A stretch of 48,604 nucleotides of DNA from Candidatus Cloacimonadota bacterium (GCA_029567705.1 JAKPXC010000064.1:1-48604), one strand, 5' to 3'; counted from the stretch's first letter, positions 23,988 to 32,597 are shown. Numbers and translations are program-made. Notes: generated by a model from the sequence alone, not told the origin.

Positions 23988-25451
23988 TCAATCAAAGCGC
24001 AGAGTGTAGAAGGTTTGACGCTTGTTGCGATCCAACACCAGCAGGCTGATGGTACGGCGGCGGCTGTTGCTGAGATTATTAATGGCTGCGGTGATGGCAT
24101 TGTTGAATTCCTCCACGCTGTTCACGCGGGTATTGCCCACTCTCAGGATGATGTTCCCGGCTTGAATTCCGGCAACGGAGGCGGGGGAATCGGCTCTTAC
24201 AGAACGCACCACCACGCCGGCATCACCGGTGATGTTGTTCTGACGGGCATAATTGCCATCCAGGGCTTCCACCGAAATACCATGATCGGTTTTCAGGTCG
24301 GTCTGCGGTTTTTCAGTGCCGCCATTCTCGCTGGGGAAGGCTGTGAGGGTTACGTTCAGAGTGATGGTCTCGTTGTTTCTGATCACGCGCACAGGAATGG
24401 TATCCCCAATCCGGGAGATAGCTACGGCGATGCGGAACTTGGAGACGTTCGGCACTCTTTCTCCACCCAGTTCGATGATCACATCACCCACTTCCAGGCC
24501 GGCGGAATCTGCCGGTGAATCATCTTCCACAGAAGTTACCAGCACGCCGGAGACTTCGGAAAGCGAGAAAGCTTCCATCAGGTCTGCCGTGATTTCCTGC
24601 GGAGTGATGCCCATATAGGCACGGCTGACGGCTCCGCTTTCGATGAGGTCGTCCACCACGCGTTTGGCAAGATTGATAGGAATGGCAAAACCAATGCCTA
24701 TGCTGCCGCCGGAAGTGCTGGTGATGGCGGCATTAACGCCTATCACCTGACCCTCGATATTGAGCAGAGGACCTCCGGAATTTCCGGGATTGATGGCGGC
24801 ATCCGTCTGAATATAATCCTGATAGATGGGGGAGTTGTTGCCAAAATTCAGGTTGGAACGCCCCAGAGCGGAGATCACGCCCAGAGTTACGGTTCTATCC
24901 AAACCTATATCTCCGAAGGGATTGCCAATGGCAATTGCCCAATCTCCGATCTCGAGTTGGGTGGAATCTCCCAGAGGTGCGACCGTGATGGGCTCGTCTT
25001 CTTCGACCGTTATCTTGATTACGGCCACGTCTGTATTGGGATCCAATCCCACGACGGTGGCCTGGTAGGTCTTTTTATCTGCAAGAGTAACCGTGATTTT
25101 CATGTTATCGCCGCCTTCGACCACATGGTTATTGGTCATGATAAAGGCTTCACGGCTACCTTCATTAAATTGAAAAATAAAACCACTACCCATGGAAGTG
25201 ACCGGCCTCTGTTGCTGTTGAGGCTGTTGAGGGAAGAAAAAGCGGAAGAAATCGTCGTTGAGGAAGGGATTGTTCTGCCGCACTGTGACGGTTGATTCGA
25301 CCTTTATCTGCACCACAGCACTGCTGACATTACGCACGACCTGTACGACCGGGCTGCGTCCCTGCACTGAGTTAAGACCTATTTGAGCATGGGCAAACAC
25401 GACAAGCGTCAGGAAAACCATGCCGATACTGATCCGTTTCCATAAGTTCAT
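23988..25451 (-). CDS. htrA: HtrA/DegP periplasmic serine protease
   Basis: A 487-residue S1C protease-chaperone that degrades misfolded envelope proteins. The start at 25451 gives a signal peptide (ending FAHA-QIG) and is preceded by GGAG; the frame back to 25553 adds 34 residues without a signal and is rejected. The triad is intact: His109 (TNNHVV), Asp141 (NTDVAVIKI) and Ser225 (NPGNSGGPL). A Gln-rich LA-loop segment lies near residues 75-81. Two PDZ domains follow (about 275-365 and 390-480; GVLVTSVEDDSPADSAGLEVG and VVVRSVRADSPASVAGIQAG). It has its own promoter and terminator. Confidence 0.96.
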   Translation of the reverse strand: MNLWKRISIGMVFLTLVVFAHAQIGLNSVQGRSPVVQVVRNVSSAVVQIKVESTVTVRQNNPFLNDDFFRFFFPQQPQQQQRPVTSMGSGFIFQFNEGSREAFIMTNNHVVEGGDNMKITVTLADKKTYQATVVGLDPNTDVAVIKITVEEDEPITVAPLGDSTQLEIGDWAIAIGNPFGDIGLDRTVTLGVISALGRSNLNFGNNSPIYQDYIQTDAAINPGNSGGPLLNIEGQVIGVNAAITSTSGGSIGIGFAIPINLAKRVVDDLIESGAVSRAYMGITPQEITADLMEAFSLSEVSGVLVTSVEDDSPADSAGLEVGDVIIELGGERVPNVSKFRIAVAISRIGDTIPVRVIRNNETITLNVTLTAFPSENGGTEKPQTDLKTDHGISVEALDGNYARQNNITGDAGVVVRSVRADSPASVAGIQAGNIILRVGNTRVNSVEEFNNAITAAINNLSNSRRRTISLLVLDRNKRQTFYTLRFD

Positions 25452-25551
25452 AGCATACTCCTTTTTCTTTATGAATAATGATTCTGGGCTTGATAACCCG
25501 AAAAGATGAAAATACACAAAACTAGCCCCAGTCCGCAGACTGGTTATAGAC

Positions 25552-25579
25552 AATCTAGCGAGCCTTACTTAGCAGTCAA
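25552..25579 (-). promoter_or_regulatory. Candidate promoter of htrA
   Basis: Minus-strand TTGACT (25574-25579), 16-base spacer, TAGATT (25552-25557). The leader to the ATG at 25451 would be about 95 bases. Confidence 0.5.
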
Positions 25580-25743
25580 GAAAAAAGTGTGCTAAAATGG
25601 CGAAAAATGCTTGTGGGAGGTGGGATGCAGTCCTTTCTTTGCAACATCCTGCCCCAAGTCCCATCGGGCCGGCAGATCATGGAGGGGGAGTGGAGCTTCT
25701 CGATATTATTAGTTTAATGCCAATTGCCTCCTGGTTTCTCGCC

Positions 25744-25820
25744 GACTCTTCACCGTGTCTTGCAGGACTCTTCCCGAGCAAAGTGTTCGGGAAGAGTCGG
25801 CCAAGACACGGTGAAGAGTC
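25744..25820. repeat. Large palindromic repeat, copy B
   Basis: A 77-bp palindrome with three clustered mismatches between arms (GCAGG on the left arm, CGGCC on the right) around the loop GCAAAGTGT. It lies in the 876-base gap between htrA and the M3 peptidase, outside any gene. Confidence 0.92.
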
Positions 25821-25878
25821 CGGGAGCAGTTGGAAATCAATCAGCAAGCCTGGAATCTATCACCCCTCTCAGAGAAAT

Positions 25879-26230
25879 CTTGGGCTCAAGTTCAAACTGA
25901 GTGGGTACATTACCGTCATCCCGGCGAAGGAGACTGTGTGAACAGACTGGAATTCAGGAGAAGAGTCCCGCTAGGGACGACATTTTAGATAGTTCTACGA
26001 TCCATATAACGATCCAGAGTTCCGTAGGAACGCCATTTCAGATATCCTTATATGCATAAACAATCAAGTTTTATCAATCTAAAATGTCGTCCCTCCGGGA
26101 CTCACTGATCTCTCATAACATCCTGAGTTGCTATCTGAAATATCGTCCCTAGCGGGACTCTCCGGAGACTTTTCTCACAGTCTCCTTCGCTGGAATGACG
26201 GTGCCCACTCTGTTTGAACTTAAGCCCAAG
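25879..26230. repeat. ~350-bp nested inverted-repeat element
   Basis: Outer arms 25879-25941 and 26173-26230 are inverted copies of one another with a few mismatches and a small indel. Inside are four copies of a ~27-bp motif: 25963-25990 and a diverged one at 26019-26043 on the plus strand, 26077-26103 and 26133-26160 on the minus strand. They share GTCCC..GGGAC(GA) and ATTTNAGAT. The arrangement is a palindrome within a palindrome. No open frame, transposase or T-run is associated. It looks like a non-autonomous mobile or REP-type element. Confidence 0.85.
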
Positions 26231-26232
26231 AT

Positions 26233-26266
26233 AATCCTTCTAATCCTTCAATCCTAGAATCCTTGG
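26233..26266 (+). repeat. Short tandem repeat of 9-bp AATCCTT units
   Basis: AATCCTTCT, AATCCTTCA, a shortened ATCCTAG and AATCCTTGG follow directly on the nested inverted-repeat element. Confidence 0.6.
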
Positions 26267-26267
26267 G

Positions 26268-26302
26268 AAAAAGAACACCGGCCACCCAAGGGCAGCCGGT
26301 GT
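26268..26302 (-). terminator. Intrinsic terminator after the M3 peptidase gene
   Basis: Stem ACACCGGC/GCCGGTGT (26275-26282 with 26295-26302), 12-base loop, then TTCTTTTT reading leftwards, 26 bases past the stop codon. Confidence 0.88.
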
Positions 26303-26327
26303 AAACCATCTCTCTATATGAGAGGGA

Positions 26328-28406
26328 TTAGATCAGTCCATCTCTCTTGAGCAGGGCATCCGGATCGGGCTTGCGTCCGCGGAAAGCCGTGAAGAGAATC
26401 ATCGGATGGAAGGAATTTCCTCTGGCCAGGATGTGTTTCCGGAAGGAATCCGCCAGTTCGCGGTTGAAGATGCCTTTCTCCTGGAAGTAGCTCCAGGCAT
26501 CGGCTTCGAGGGCTTCCGCCCACTTGTAGGAATAGTATCCTGCGGAGTATCCTCCGGCAAAGATATGGGAGAAGGAGCAGGACATATTGGTTCCTGTCAC
26601 CGCCGGCATCAGCCGGTAAGGCTCGATCACTTCTCTCTCAAAGGCATCCACATCCTTAATCTTGGAGGGGTTTTGGTTGTGCCAGGCAAAATCCACGATG
26701 CCATAGCGTAGCTGGTTTATATTGGCGATACCGGCTTGGAAGTTCTTTGCTGCCAGCACCTTGTCTATCAGTTCATCAGGCAGCACCTCACCGGTCTCAT
26801 AATGCTTGGCAAAGAGCTTCAGCGCTTCTTTCTCCAGCAGCCAGTTTTCCATGATCTGGGAGGGAAGTTCCACGAAGTCCCACAGCACTCTGGCTCCGGA
26901 AACACCTTTGTAATAGCAATCCGAAAGCAGAGCATGCAGGGCATGGCCAAACTCGTGGAAGATGGTGCGGGCTTCATCCAAACGCAGGAGTGAAGGGTGC
27001 TTATCTGTGGAAGGAGTGAGCGAACCAACGATTGAGACGAAGGGACGGCGCATGCCATCGGAATGCATTCCCTGTCCCTGGAAGGTGGTCATCCAGGCAC
27101 CACCGCGCTTGGTTTCCCGCGGGAAAAGATCCAGATAGAGCAGGCCGAGGTAGTTATCACCATCGTGCACTTCCCAGGTCTGAACGTCTTTGTGGTAGAC
27201 CGGAACGTCTTTCACGCGTTTCAGGTCTATACCATAAATCTTTTTGGCAACCTTGAAGAGGCCTTTGATCACGTTTTCGACCTTGAACCAGGGACGAAGC
27301 TGTTCCGGATCGTAGGCATAGCGTTCTTCTTTGAGCTTGTTTGAATAGTAGCCGAAATCCCAGGGCATCAGCTTGGCCAGGCCGTCTTTGGCTTTGGCAT
27401 AGGCTGCGGTTTCCTTCACTTCGGCTTTGGCAGCGGGATAGGCAACTTTGTAGATCTTATCCAGGAAATCCAGCACGGCTTTGGGGCTGCCGGCCATTCT
27501 CTCTTTGAGAACGTATTCGGCATGGTTCTTGAAGCCCAGCAGACGGGCTCTTTTGTAACGCAATTGCACTATCTTGAGGATGAGCTCCTGGTTGTCGAAC
27601 TTGCCTTTGTAAGCGCGGGAGGCATAAGCTTTTTGCAGCTTCTTGCGCAGCTCGCGGTTCTTGCAATATGTGAGCACGGGCATCAGGCTGGAGGGTTGCA
27701 GAGTGAAGACCCAGCCGCCGTCTTTGCCTTTTTGTTTTGCGGTGTAGGCAGCGGCATTGAGTGCGCTTTCCGGGATACCTTCCACTTCTTTGGGATCGGT
27801 GATATGCACGATGAAAGCATTGGTGGCTGCCAGCACGTGATTCGAGAAATCCAGGCTGAGACGGGACATCTCCATATCTATGGCAGTGAGCTTCTTCTTG
27901 TCTGCATCGGAAAGCAAAGCGCCGTTGCGGATCAGGCCGGTGTAGCTGCGTTCGATGATTCTGTAGCGTTCGGCTTTTTGCAGAGCTTTCTTGTCGGTGA
28001 GGTCTTTGGGAAGCTCCGGAGCGGGTTTGCCGGCGACTTCGGCTTCATAGACGGCCTTGACCTTCTCAAAGATCACTGGATCGGTGGAGATTTCGCTGCT
28101 GAATTGGGATAGCATGGGGGAAATCTTCTGCGCCAGAGCTTTGAATTCATCATCGCTCTCACAGGAGAGCAGATTGAAGAAAATGCCGGAGATGTAATCC
28201 AGATGTTCTTCGGCCACGCCCATGGCTTCGATGGTATTCTCGAAAGTGGGCTTGGCTTTGCTCTTCTTTAGCTTCTCGATGGCGGCCTTGGTCTCGGCCA
28301 GCACCTGCTCGAAGGCAGGCAGGTAATGCTCTGTTTTAATCTTGTCAAAGGGGATGGCTTTGAGCCTGTGAGTGTTTTCCGTTGTGAGGAGCGGGTTTGT
28401 TTTCAT
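26328..28406 (-). CDS. dcp: M3-family oligopeptidase (Dcp/PrlC-like)
   Basis: A 692-residue zinc metallopeptidase of the thimet oligopeptidase family, probably peptidyl-dipeptidase Dcp or oligopeptidase A, degrading short peptides. The zinc motif HEFGH is near residue 482 (RTIFHEFGHALHALL) with the downstream Glu in a typical LPSQIMENW segment. The N-terminal half is the all-helical family domain. There is no signal peptide, so it is cytosolic. Length matches Dcp (about 680). GAGG lies 7-8 bases before the ATG. It is monocistronic with its own terminator. Together with the secreted C11 peptidase and HtrA it fits growth on proteins and amino acids (inference). Confidence 0.94.
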   Translation of the reverse strand: MKTNPLLTTENTHRLKAIPFDKIKTEHYLPAFEQVLAETKAAIEKLKKSKAKPTFENTIEAMGVAEEHLDYISGIFFNLLSCESDDEFKALAQKISPMLSQFSSEISTDPVIFEKVKAVYEAEVAGKPAPELPKDLTDKKALQKAERYRIIERSYTGLIRNGALLSDADKKKLTAIDMEMSRLSLDFSNHVLAATNAFIVHITDPKEVEGIPESALNAAAYTAKQKGKDGGWVFTLQPSSLMPVLTYCKNRELRKKLQKAYASRAYKGKFDNQELILKIVQLRYKRARLLGFKNHAEYVLKERMAGSPKAVLDFLDKIYKVAYPAAKAEVKETAAYAKAKDGLAKLMPWDFGYYSNKLKEERYAYDPEQLRPWFKVENVIKGLFKVAKKIYGIDLKRVKDVPVYHKDVQTWEVHDGDNYLGLLYLDLFPRETKRGGAWMTTFQGQGMHSDGMRRPFVSIVGSLTPSTDKHPSLLRLDEARTIFHEFGHALHALLSDCYYKGVSGARVLWDFVELPSQIMENWLLEKEALKLFAKHYETGEVLPDELIDKVLAAKNFQAGIANINQLRYGIVDFAWHNQNPSKIKDVDAFEREVIEPYRLMPAVTGTNMSCSFSHIFAGGYSAGYYSYKWAEALEADAWSYFQEKGIFNRELADSFRKHILARGNSFHPMILFTAFRGRKPDPDALLKRDGLI

Positions 28407-28558
28407 ACATTAACCTCTTGTTATTCATTCTTCTTCTATCGTGCAGGATTATCTCGTTCAGGGATTTAGTCAATCTTTTTATCTTTCTATCCTGAAAAAA
28501 GGAGGGGGCAGAGCTTGGGAGAGCTGCCTCCTGAGCTACGGGTTCACATCTTGAAGGC

Positions 28559-28586
28559 AAAAAAAAGCCCTCAAGACTGAGGGCTT
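28559..28586 (-). terminator. Intrinsic terminator after the LamG protein gene
   Basis: Stem AAGCCCTCA/TGAGGGCTT (28565-28573 with 28578-28586), tetraloop, then an eight-T run reading leftwards. A second, imperfect G/C-rich hairpin followed by TTTTTT lies further on at about 28493-28533 and may be a backup. Confidence 0.92.
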
Positions 28587-28610
28587 GTATATGTTATTGT
28601 TTTTAGAGGA

Positions 28611-29978
28611 TTATTTGCTTAGGACAACCCGTTGGCTGTGGGTCTTGTTGCCGATCTTGACCAGGACGGTATAGATACCGCTGCTCAGCTCGGTGCCGTT
28701 ATCGGCCACGCCGTTCCAGGCAACAGTATGGGTTCCGGCAACGTTGTTACCTTCATACAGCTTGGAGATAAGCTGGCCACGAAGGTTGTAAACCTTAACG
28801 CTCACAGCAGCATCTTCCAACATGGTGTACATAATGTTGGTGGTGGGGTTGAAGGGATTGGGGAAGATCTTCTGGATACCACTTTGAATGGCGGGAATCT
28901 CAGGAGGTGTGCTGGGATCACCAAAGGTAACTGTGGCAATCACGGGACCATGGAAATCAGTGTTTCCGCTCATATCCACGTTCTCCAACCAGTAGTAATA
29001 GGTACCGGAAGCATAGATCTCTTCATCAACAAAGGTGTAGAACTGAGTCTCTGAAGTGTTGTGAGCTTCAACAAAGGTGTTGAACATAACAGCGTCCTGA
29101 ATGAAAGGAGTAGTGGAACGATAAACCCGGAAGCCGGCAACATTGGTTTCAGACTGGGTAATCCAGTGCAGCTCCACAAAATACTGAGCATTGGGAACAG
29201 CAGTGAAAGAGGACAGCTCAATGGGAAGGGTTACGCTTTCATCGTATGTGGCGTCTCCAAACAAGGTTCCATCCAGATTGTTGCTGGTCATATCATTGGT
29301 GTTATTGTTAAAATTCCAATATCCAATCATGCCTGCAGGAATGCTTGCTTCCGTCGCATATTCTTTGTACTTCTCTGCCTCAATCTGAGCCACTGTAAGA
29401 GGATAGTTCCAGATCTTGATTTCATCAACCATACCATGGAAGTATTGGGTGGCGGATAAGGCAGCATTAACACCGAAATAGTTTGCACCACCAGTGCCGG
29501 GAGTGTATGTCAAGCTGGAAAAGCTTACATTTTGTGTAGCTATAATCTGATCGTCAAGATAGAGTCTGATCTGATCATTAGTAAAATCCAAGACTCCAAC
29601 CACGAAGAACCAAGTATTTGTGGTCAAGACTGGAGTGGGAGTAACAAGGTTTTGAAATGCCTCAGTACCGTTGCTGCGGCCACCAAAGCGAAGGACACCA
29701 TTCTCTCTGGCATACATCGCAACCATTGATCTTGTCCCGTTTGTGGTAAGATCAAACAACATATTTCTGTTGGCATCGGTTCCTGTCCTCAACGAAGCAG
29801 GATTGATCCACGCAGAAACAGTGATCCCGGTAGCACCAGCCATCAAGGGGTTCACTGTGTTATTTCCTAAACTGACATAATCGCCATTACCATCAAGGTA
29901 AAGGCCATAGTTTTGCCCCCAAGCCATACCTATCGTCGCCAATAGGGCCAGTAACAAAAACAAACGTATGTGTTTCAT
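28611..29978 (-). CDS. Secreted LamG-domain protein with C-terminal sorting module
   Basis: A 455-residue protein. Order: signal peptide (1-22, ending AWGQ); a concanavalin A/LamG-like domain (about 23-230) opening LDGNGDYVSLGN with FFVVGVLDFTNDQIRLYLDD and FHGMVDEIKIWNYPLT, as in carbohydrate- or ligand-binding pentraxin/LamG folds; an FN3-like domain (LPIELSSFTAV...ITQSETNVAGFRVYRS); and a FlgD-type Ig sorting domain beginning IFPNPFNPTTNI and ending SSGIYTVLVKIG. The FN3 plus sorting half is clearly paralogous to the one in the frameshifted gene at 32780-34599. Likely cell-surface or released; ligand unknown. TAGGAGGA precedes the ATG. The protein has no catalytic domain. Confidence 0.87.
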   Translation of the reverse strand: MKHIRLFLLLALLATIGMAWGQNYGLYLDGNGDYVSLGNNTVNPLMAGATGITVSAWINPASLRTGTDANRNMLFDLTTNGTRSMVAMYARENGVLRFGGRSNGTEAFQNLVTPTPVLTTNTWFFVVGVLDFTNDQIRLYLDDQIIATQNVSFSSLTYTPGTGGANYFGVNAALSATQYFHGMVDEIKIWNYPLTVAQIEAEKYKEYATEASIPAGMIGYWNFNNNTNDMTSNNLDGTLFGDATYDESVTLPIELSSFTAVPNAQYFVELHWITQSETNVAGFRVYRSTTPFIQDAVMFNTFVEAHNTSETQFYTFVDEEIYASGTYYYWLENVDMSGNTDFHGPVIATVTFGDPSTPPEIPAIQSGIQKIFPNPFNPTTNIMYTMLEDAAVSVKVYNLRGQLISKLYEGNNVAGTHTVAWNGVADNGTELSSGIYTVLVKIGNKTHSQRVVLSK

Positions 29979-30384
29979 AAATCCTCCTAAAACACGTATA
30001 TGATCGATTCTTCTTCTATTTACTGTCTTCGATCCGAACTCAGGGTCCGAACCTGACTACAAGCTATCGCTTACCTTTAGAATGTCAAGACATATTTTCG
30101 TGCTTTTCTGCTTTCTTGGGCTCTGAGATTCAGCTACCTCTCCTATCCCTGGGTGGAAACAGACACCAATATACTGAAAAACAACGTAGTAAAGAGCCCT
30201 TAAGCCTTGCTTCCAAGCTCCGGAAAATGTGGAAAGAAATAGACAAGCGCACCAAAGAAACTTTATGATATCAAACATAGTGCTCCGGGATTGGCGTCCG
30301 TCTCTGCTCTTGCTATCATGTTTCTTCCGTAACATCTCCAGCTGTTTAGCAGGATGAGCTTCTGAGCAAATGATAGAAAGAAAA
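29979..30384. other. Intergenic gap between LamG gene and rnpB
   Basis: About 400 bases. I see a good Shine-Dalgarno for the LamG gene at the left end and a T-rich tract after the rnpB 3' end on the right. A 92-codon minus-strand open frame (30057-30335) has no recognisable family, no clear start signal and biased composition, so I leave it out. No repeat family of the window occurs here. Confidence 0.5.
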
Positions 30385-30812
30385 GTCCGCTTCAGGACAA
30401 TCGATAAGCCGGATTCTGTTGGCTTGCAAGCAAGCTGATGTCTATTCCTCTGGACCCTGTCTCGCGACGCTGGCTCCCGTTTCCGGGAGAGGGTTCAAGC
30501 TGCCTACCCGAAAGCTAAGTGCGCGGGCCACGCAAGCTTTCCTATTTGGCATTGCACCGGATAAGGCTTTCCTGGCTGAGGATGTCACCACCCTCACCGG
30601 TGGTCTCTTACACCGCCATTTCACCCTTACGCAGCACCCGTCCCGGAGCTGTTCTACAAATCCCGGAGGGGCACTGCGCGGTTTGTTTCTGTGGAGCTGG
30701 CTCTGCATTGCTGCAGCTTCCCGTTAGGAAGTATCCCGCCCTGTGGTGTCCGGACTTTCCTCCACGTCAACTTGTGACGCAGCAGACATCTTCGTCTTCC
30801 TGAAGCGGAAGT
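30385..30812 (-). ncRNA. rnpB: RNase P RNA (bacterial type A-like)
   Basis: Catalytic RNA that matures tRNA 5' ends. Read on the minus strand, the 5' part carries the universal GAGGAAAGTCCGGACACC (P4/J3-4, about 30745-30762) followed by AGGGC, and the 3' part ends with ACAGAATCCGGCTTAT, the partner of P4. P1 is an 11-bp perfect helix between CCGCTTCAGGA (30798-30808) and TCCTGAAGCGG (30387-30397). Total length about 425 fits. A T-rich tract (ACTTTTCTTTC) directly follows P1 and may terminate transcription. It lies 26 bases after the zinc-ribbon gene and could be cotranscribed or use a promoter within that gene's end. Exact ends are estimated. Confidence 0.97.
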
Positions 30813-30837
30813 CTATATTGATAAAATACTTGTGTTC

Positions 30838-31566
30838 TTAATCTTCGGCAGGGGTATCTTCACCGAAAGGAATGATCAGGATGCGGCCGCAGTTCTCACA
30901 ATTGATGATCTTACGGCGAAGCTGCAACTCTATCTTGATCTGGGGACGCAGATTAAAACCGCAGATGCTGCAGGCATCGTCATTCACGAAGGATACAGCT
31001 TTGTTGTTGCGGTTTTTGATCATATTGCCATACTGTTTGATCAGAGAAGTGGGAAGTGTGCGCGCCAGCTCGTTGCGGGCGGCTCTGGTTTCCTCGATAG
31101 TGGTTTCCAACTGGCCAATCTGAGCCCGGAGGTCACCTTCTTTATCCTTCTTTTCCTGTTCCGCTGCAGCCAGGGCAGCTTTGTCTTCATCGATCTGTTG
31201 TTTGAAGACGGCGTCCTCATCCATCAGTTCGAGCTCAGCGCTCTCCAGATCGGAGATCTTGCTGTGCAGATAGGCTATCTCGCTATTGAGGGCTTTATAC
31301 TCTTTATTGGTCTTTATATCCGTGAGCTGAGTGGCATACTTCTTGGCTTGCTCCTGATGGGTCTTGATATCCATTTCCACGGCGCGGAGTTTCTTACTCA
31401 GTTCCGATCTCTGAGTTTCGGTTTCCAGGAGTTTGGCGGTGGCAAGCTCCACTTTTTCCAGGATAGAATTGAGCTGTTTGGGTAATTCATCCTGCAACTG
31501 ACGGTATTGACCGATCTTATCGTCCAGGCTTTGCATCTGTATGAGAATCTTTAAAGTGTCTTCCAT
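30838..31566 (-). CDS. Coiled-coil C4 zinc-ribbon protein (PF02591/CdsZ type)
   Basis: A 242-residue protein: a long heptad-rich coiled coil (about residues 8-175) then a zinc ribbon with four Cys (C199, C202, C223, C226; CSICG and CENCG). This matches the PF02591 zinc-ribbon family, proposed to act in nucleic-acid or ribosome-associated processes; function is not settled. The start follows an AAGGAGTAA signal that overlaps the end of nadC, 2 bases upstream. The order nadC, zinc-ribbon, rnpB suggests one transcript. Confidence 0.87.
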   Translation of the reverse strand: MEDTLKILIQMQSLDDKIGQYRQLQDELPKQLNSILEKVELATAKLLETETQRSELSKKLRAVEMDIKTHQEQAKKYATQLTDIKTNKEYKALNSEIAYLHSKISDLESAELELMDEDAVFKQQIDEDKAALAAAEQEKKDKEGDLRAQIGQLETTIEETRAARNELARTLPTSLIKQYGNMIKNRNNKAVSFVNDDACSICGFNLRPQIKIELQLRRKIINCENCGRILIIPFGEDTPAED

Positions 31567-31568
31567 CC

Positions 31569-32390
31569 TTACTCCTTAAATAATAAACTGATATCCAATG
31601 ATTTATATGAATGCGTCATAGCCCCAGAGGAGATATAGTGCACCCCCGCTTTGGCCAATATCGCCGCAGTTTCCTCGGTGATGCCTCCAGATACTTCCAG
31701 TTCCACTTTCTTACCGAATTTCTTCACGGCAGAGCGGATATCCTTGGGCTTCATATTATCCAGCATAACTCTATCCACACCGGCATTCACGGCTTCCTCG
31801 AGTTCGGTGAGATTGGTAACTTCACACTCGATCTTGTAGCTGGTGTTGTGGAGTTTCACGCGGCGAACAGCCTCCGAGATACCACCAGCAGCACGAATGT
31901 GGTTTTCCTTGAGCAGGATCATATCGTAGAGACCAAAGCGATGATTGTAGCCTCCCCCGATCTTGACGGCCATTTTCTCCAGCTCACGCAGCAGCGGAGT
32001 GGTCTTCCTGGTGTCCAACAGACGGGTGGAACTGCCTCCCAGAGCATTCACTATGCTGCGGGTGCGGGTGGCGATGCCGCTCATTCTCTGGATAAAGTTC
32101 AAAGCAGTGCGTTCTCCCATCAGAATGGCAGAAGCCTTACCCTCGATCCGCATGATCTCATCAGTGGGGCGAACGCTATCTCCATCCTTCTTGTAAAGAG
32201 TAACCTTGAGCTCGGGATCAACGGCTTTGAAGACCTTTTGTGCAATCTCGGCACCAGCGATGACGCCTTCAGCTTTGGCAACCATAAAAGCCGTGCTGCG
32301 AACAGCCTCCAGATCCAGGAAGCGGGTGGTGATATCTCCCGTGCCGATGTCTTCGGCTAAGGCCAATCGAATAATTTCGTCAATCGTCAT
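31569..32390 (-). CDS. nadC: Nicotinate-nucleotide pyrophosphorylase (quinolinate PRTase)
   Basis: A 273-residue type II phosphoribosyltransferase converting quinolinate plus PRPP to nicotinate mononucleotide in de novo NAD synthesis. Seen: ALAEDIGTGDITT at the N-terminus, ERTALNFIQRMSGIATRT, LLDTRKTTPLLRELEK, GGGYNHRFGLYDMILLKENH, VMLDNMKP and LEVSGGITEETA. All are standard NadC motifs with substrate-binding Arg, His and Lys residues. The start codon at 32390 is preceded by GGAG, which itself directly abuts the U-run of an intrinsic terminator, suggesting attenuation. nadA and nadB are not in the window. Confidence 0.96.
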   Translation of the reverse strand: MTIDEIIRLALAEDIGTGDITTRFLDLEAVRSTAFMVAKAEGVIAGAEIAQKVFKAVDPELKVTLYKKDGDSVRPTDEIMRIEGKASAILMGERTALNFIQRMSGIATRTRSIVNALGGSSTRLLDTRKTTPLLRELEKMAVKIGGGYNHRFGLYDMILLKENHIRAAGGISEAVRRVKLHNTSYKIECEVTNLTELEEAVNAGVDRVMLDNMKPKDIRSAVKKFGKKVELEVSGGITEETAAILAKAGVHYISSGAMTHSYKSLDISLLFKE

Positions 32391-32403
32391 AAGGATTTAC
32401 TCC

Positions 32404-32437
32404 AAAAAAAAAGAGCATCTGCTATGCGCAAACGCTC
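32404..32437 (-). terminator. Intrinsic terminator in the nadC leader (possible attenuator)
   Basis: Minus-strand stem GAGCGTTTGC/GCAGATGCTC (32428-32437 with 32413-32422; two positions pair as G-U) and then nine T residues (32404-32412), immediately before the nadC GGAG and 13 bases before its ATG. The upstream gene has its own terminator at 32700-32762, so this one most likely acts on nadC's own leader. A CTATG segment upstream (about 32456-32462) could pair with CATAG in the hairpin loop side as an anti-terminator. Confidence 0.7.
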
Positions 32438-32542
32438 TCTTGAAAATCTATCGACCATAGTCGGACATGTTTGTTTCTTACTGGTAAAGCACATTATCTA
32501 TTGAACCTCTTTGGAGTGCCATTTTTTCAGAGGCACGTCTGG

Positions 32543-32548
32543 TGTCAA
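32543..32548 (-). promoter_or_regulatory. Candidate nadC -35 element
   Basis: A perfect minus-strand TTGACA, about 155 bases upstream of nadC. The best -10 at 17 bases is AAAATG, which is weak. If used, the leader would be about 120 bases and include the terminator hairpin. Confidence 0.35.
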
Positions 32549-32597
32549 TATCTTTTTAGTGACGAGTGACAAGTAACGAGTAACAAGAGCTTCTGGG

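Noticed and set aside
30057-30335. A 92-codon minus-strand open frame between rnpB and the LamG gene
   Set aside because: No convincing start signal, no recognisable domain and atypical composition; could be a small gene but I cannot support it.
30419-30803. Several open frames of 88-102 codons
   Set aside because: They fall within the RNase P RNA gene, whose conserved P4 and P1 elements are clear.
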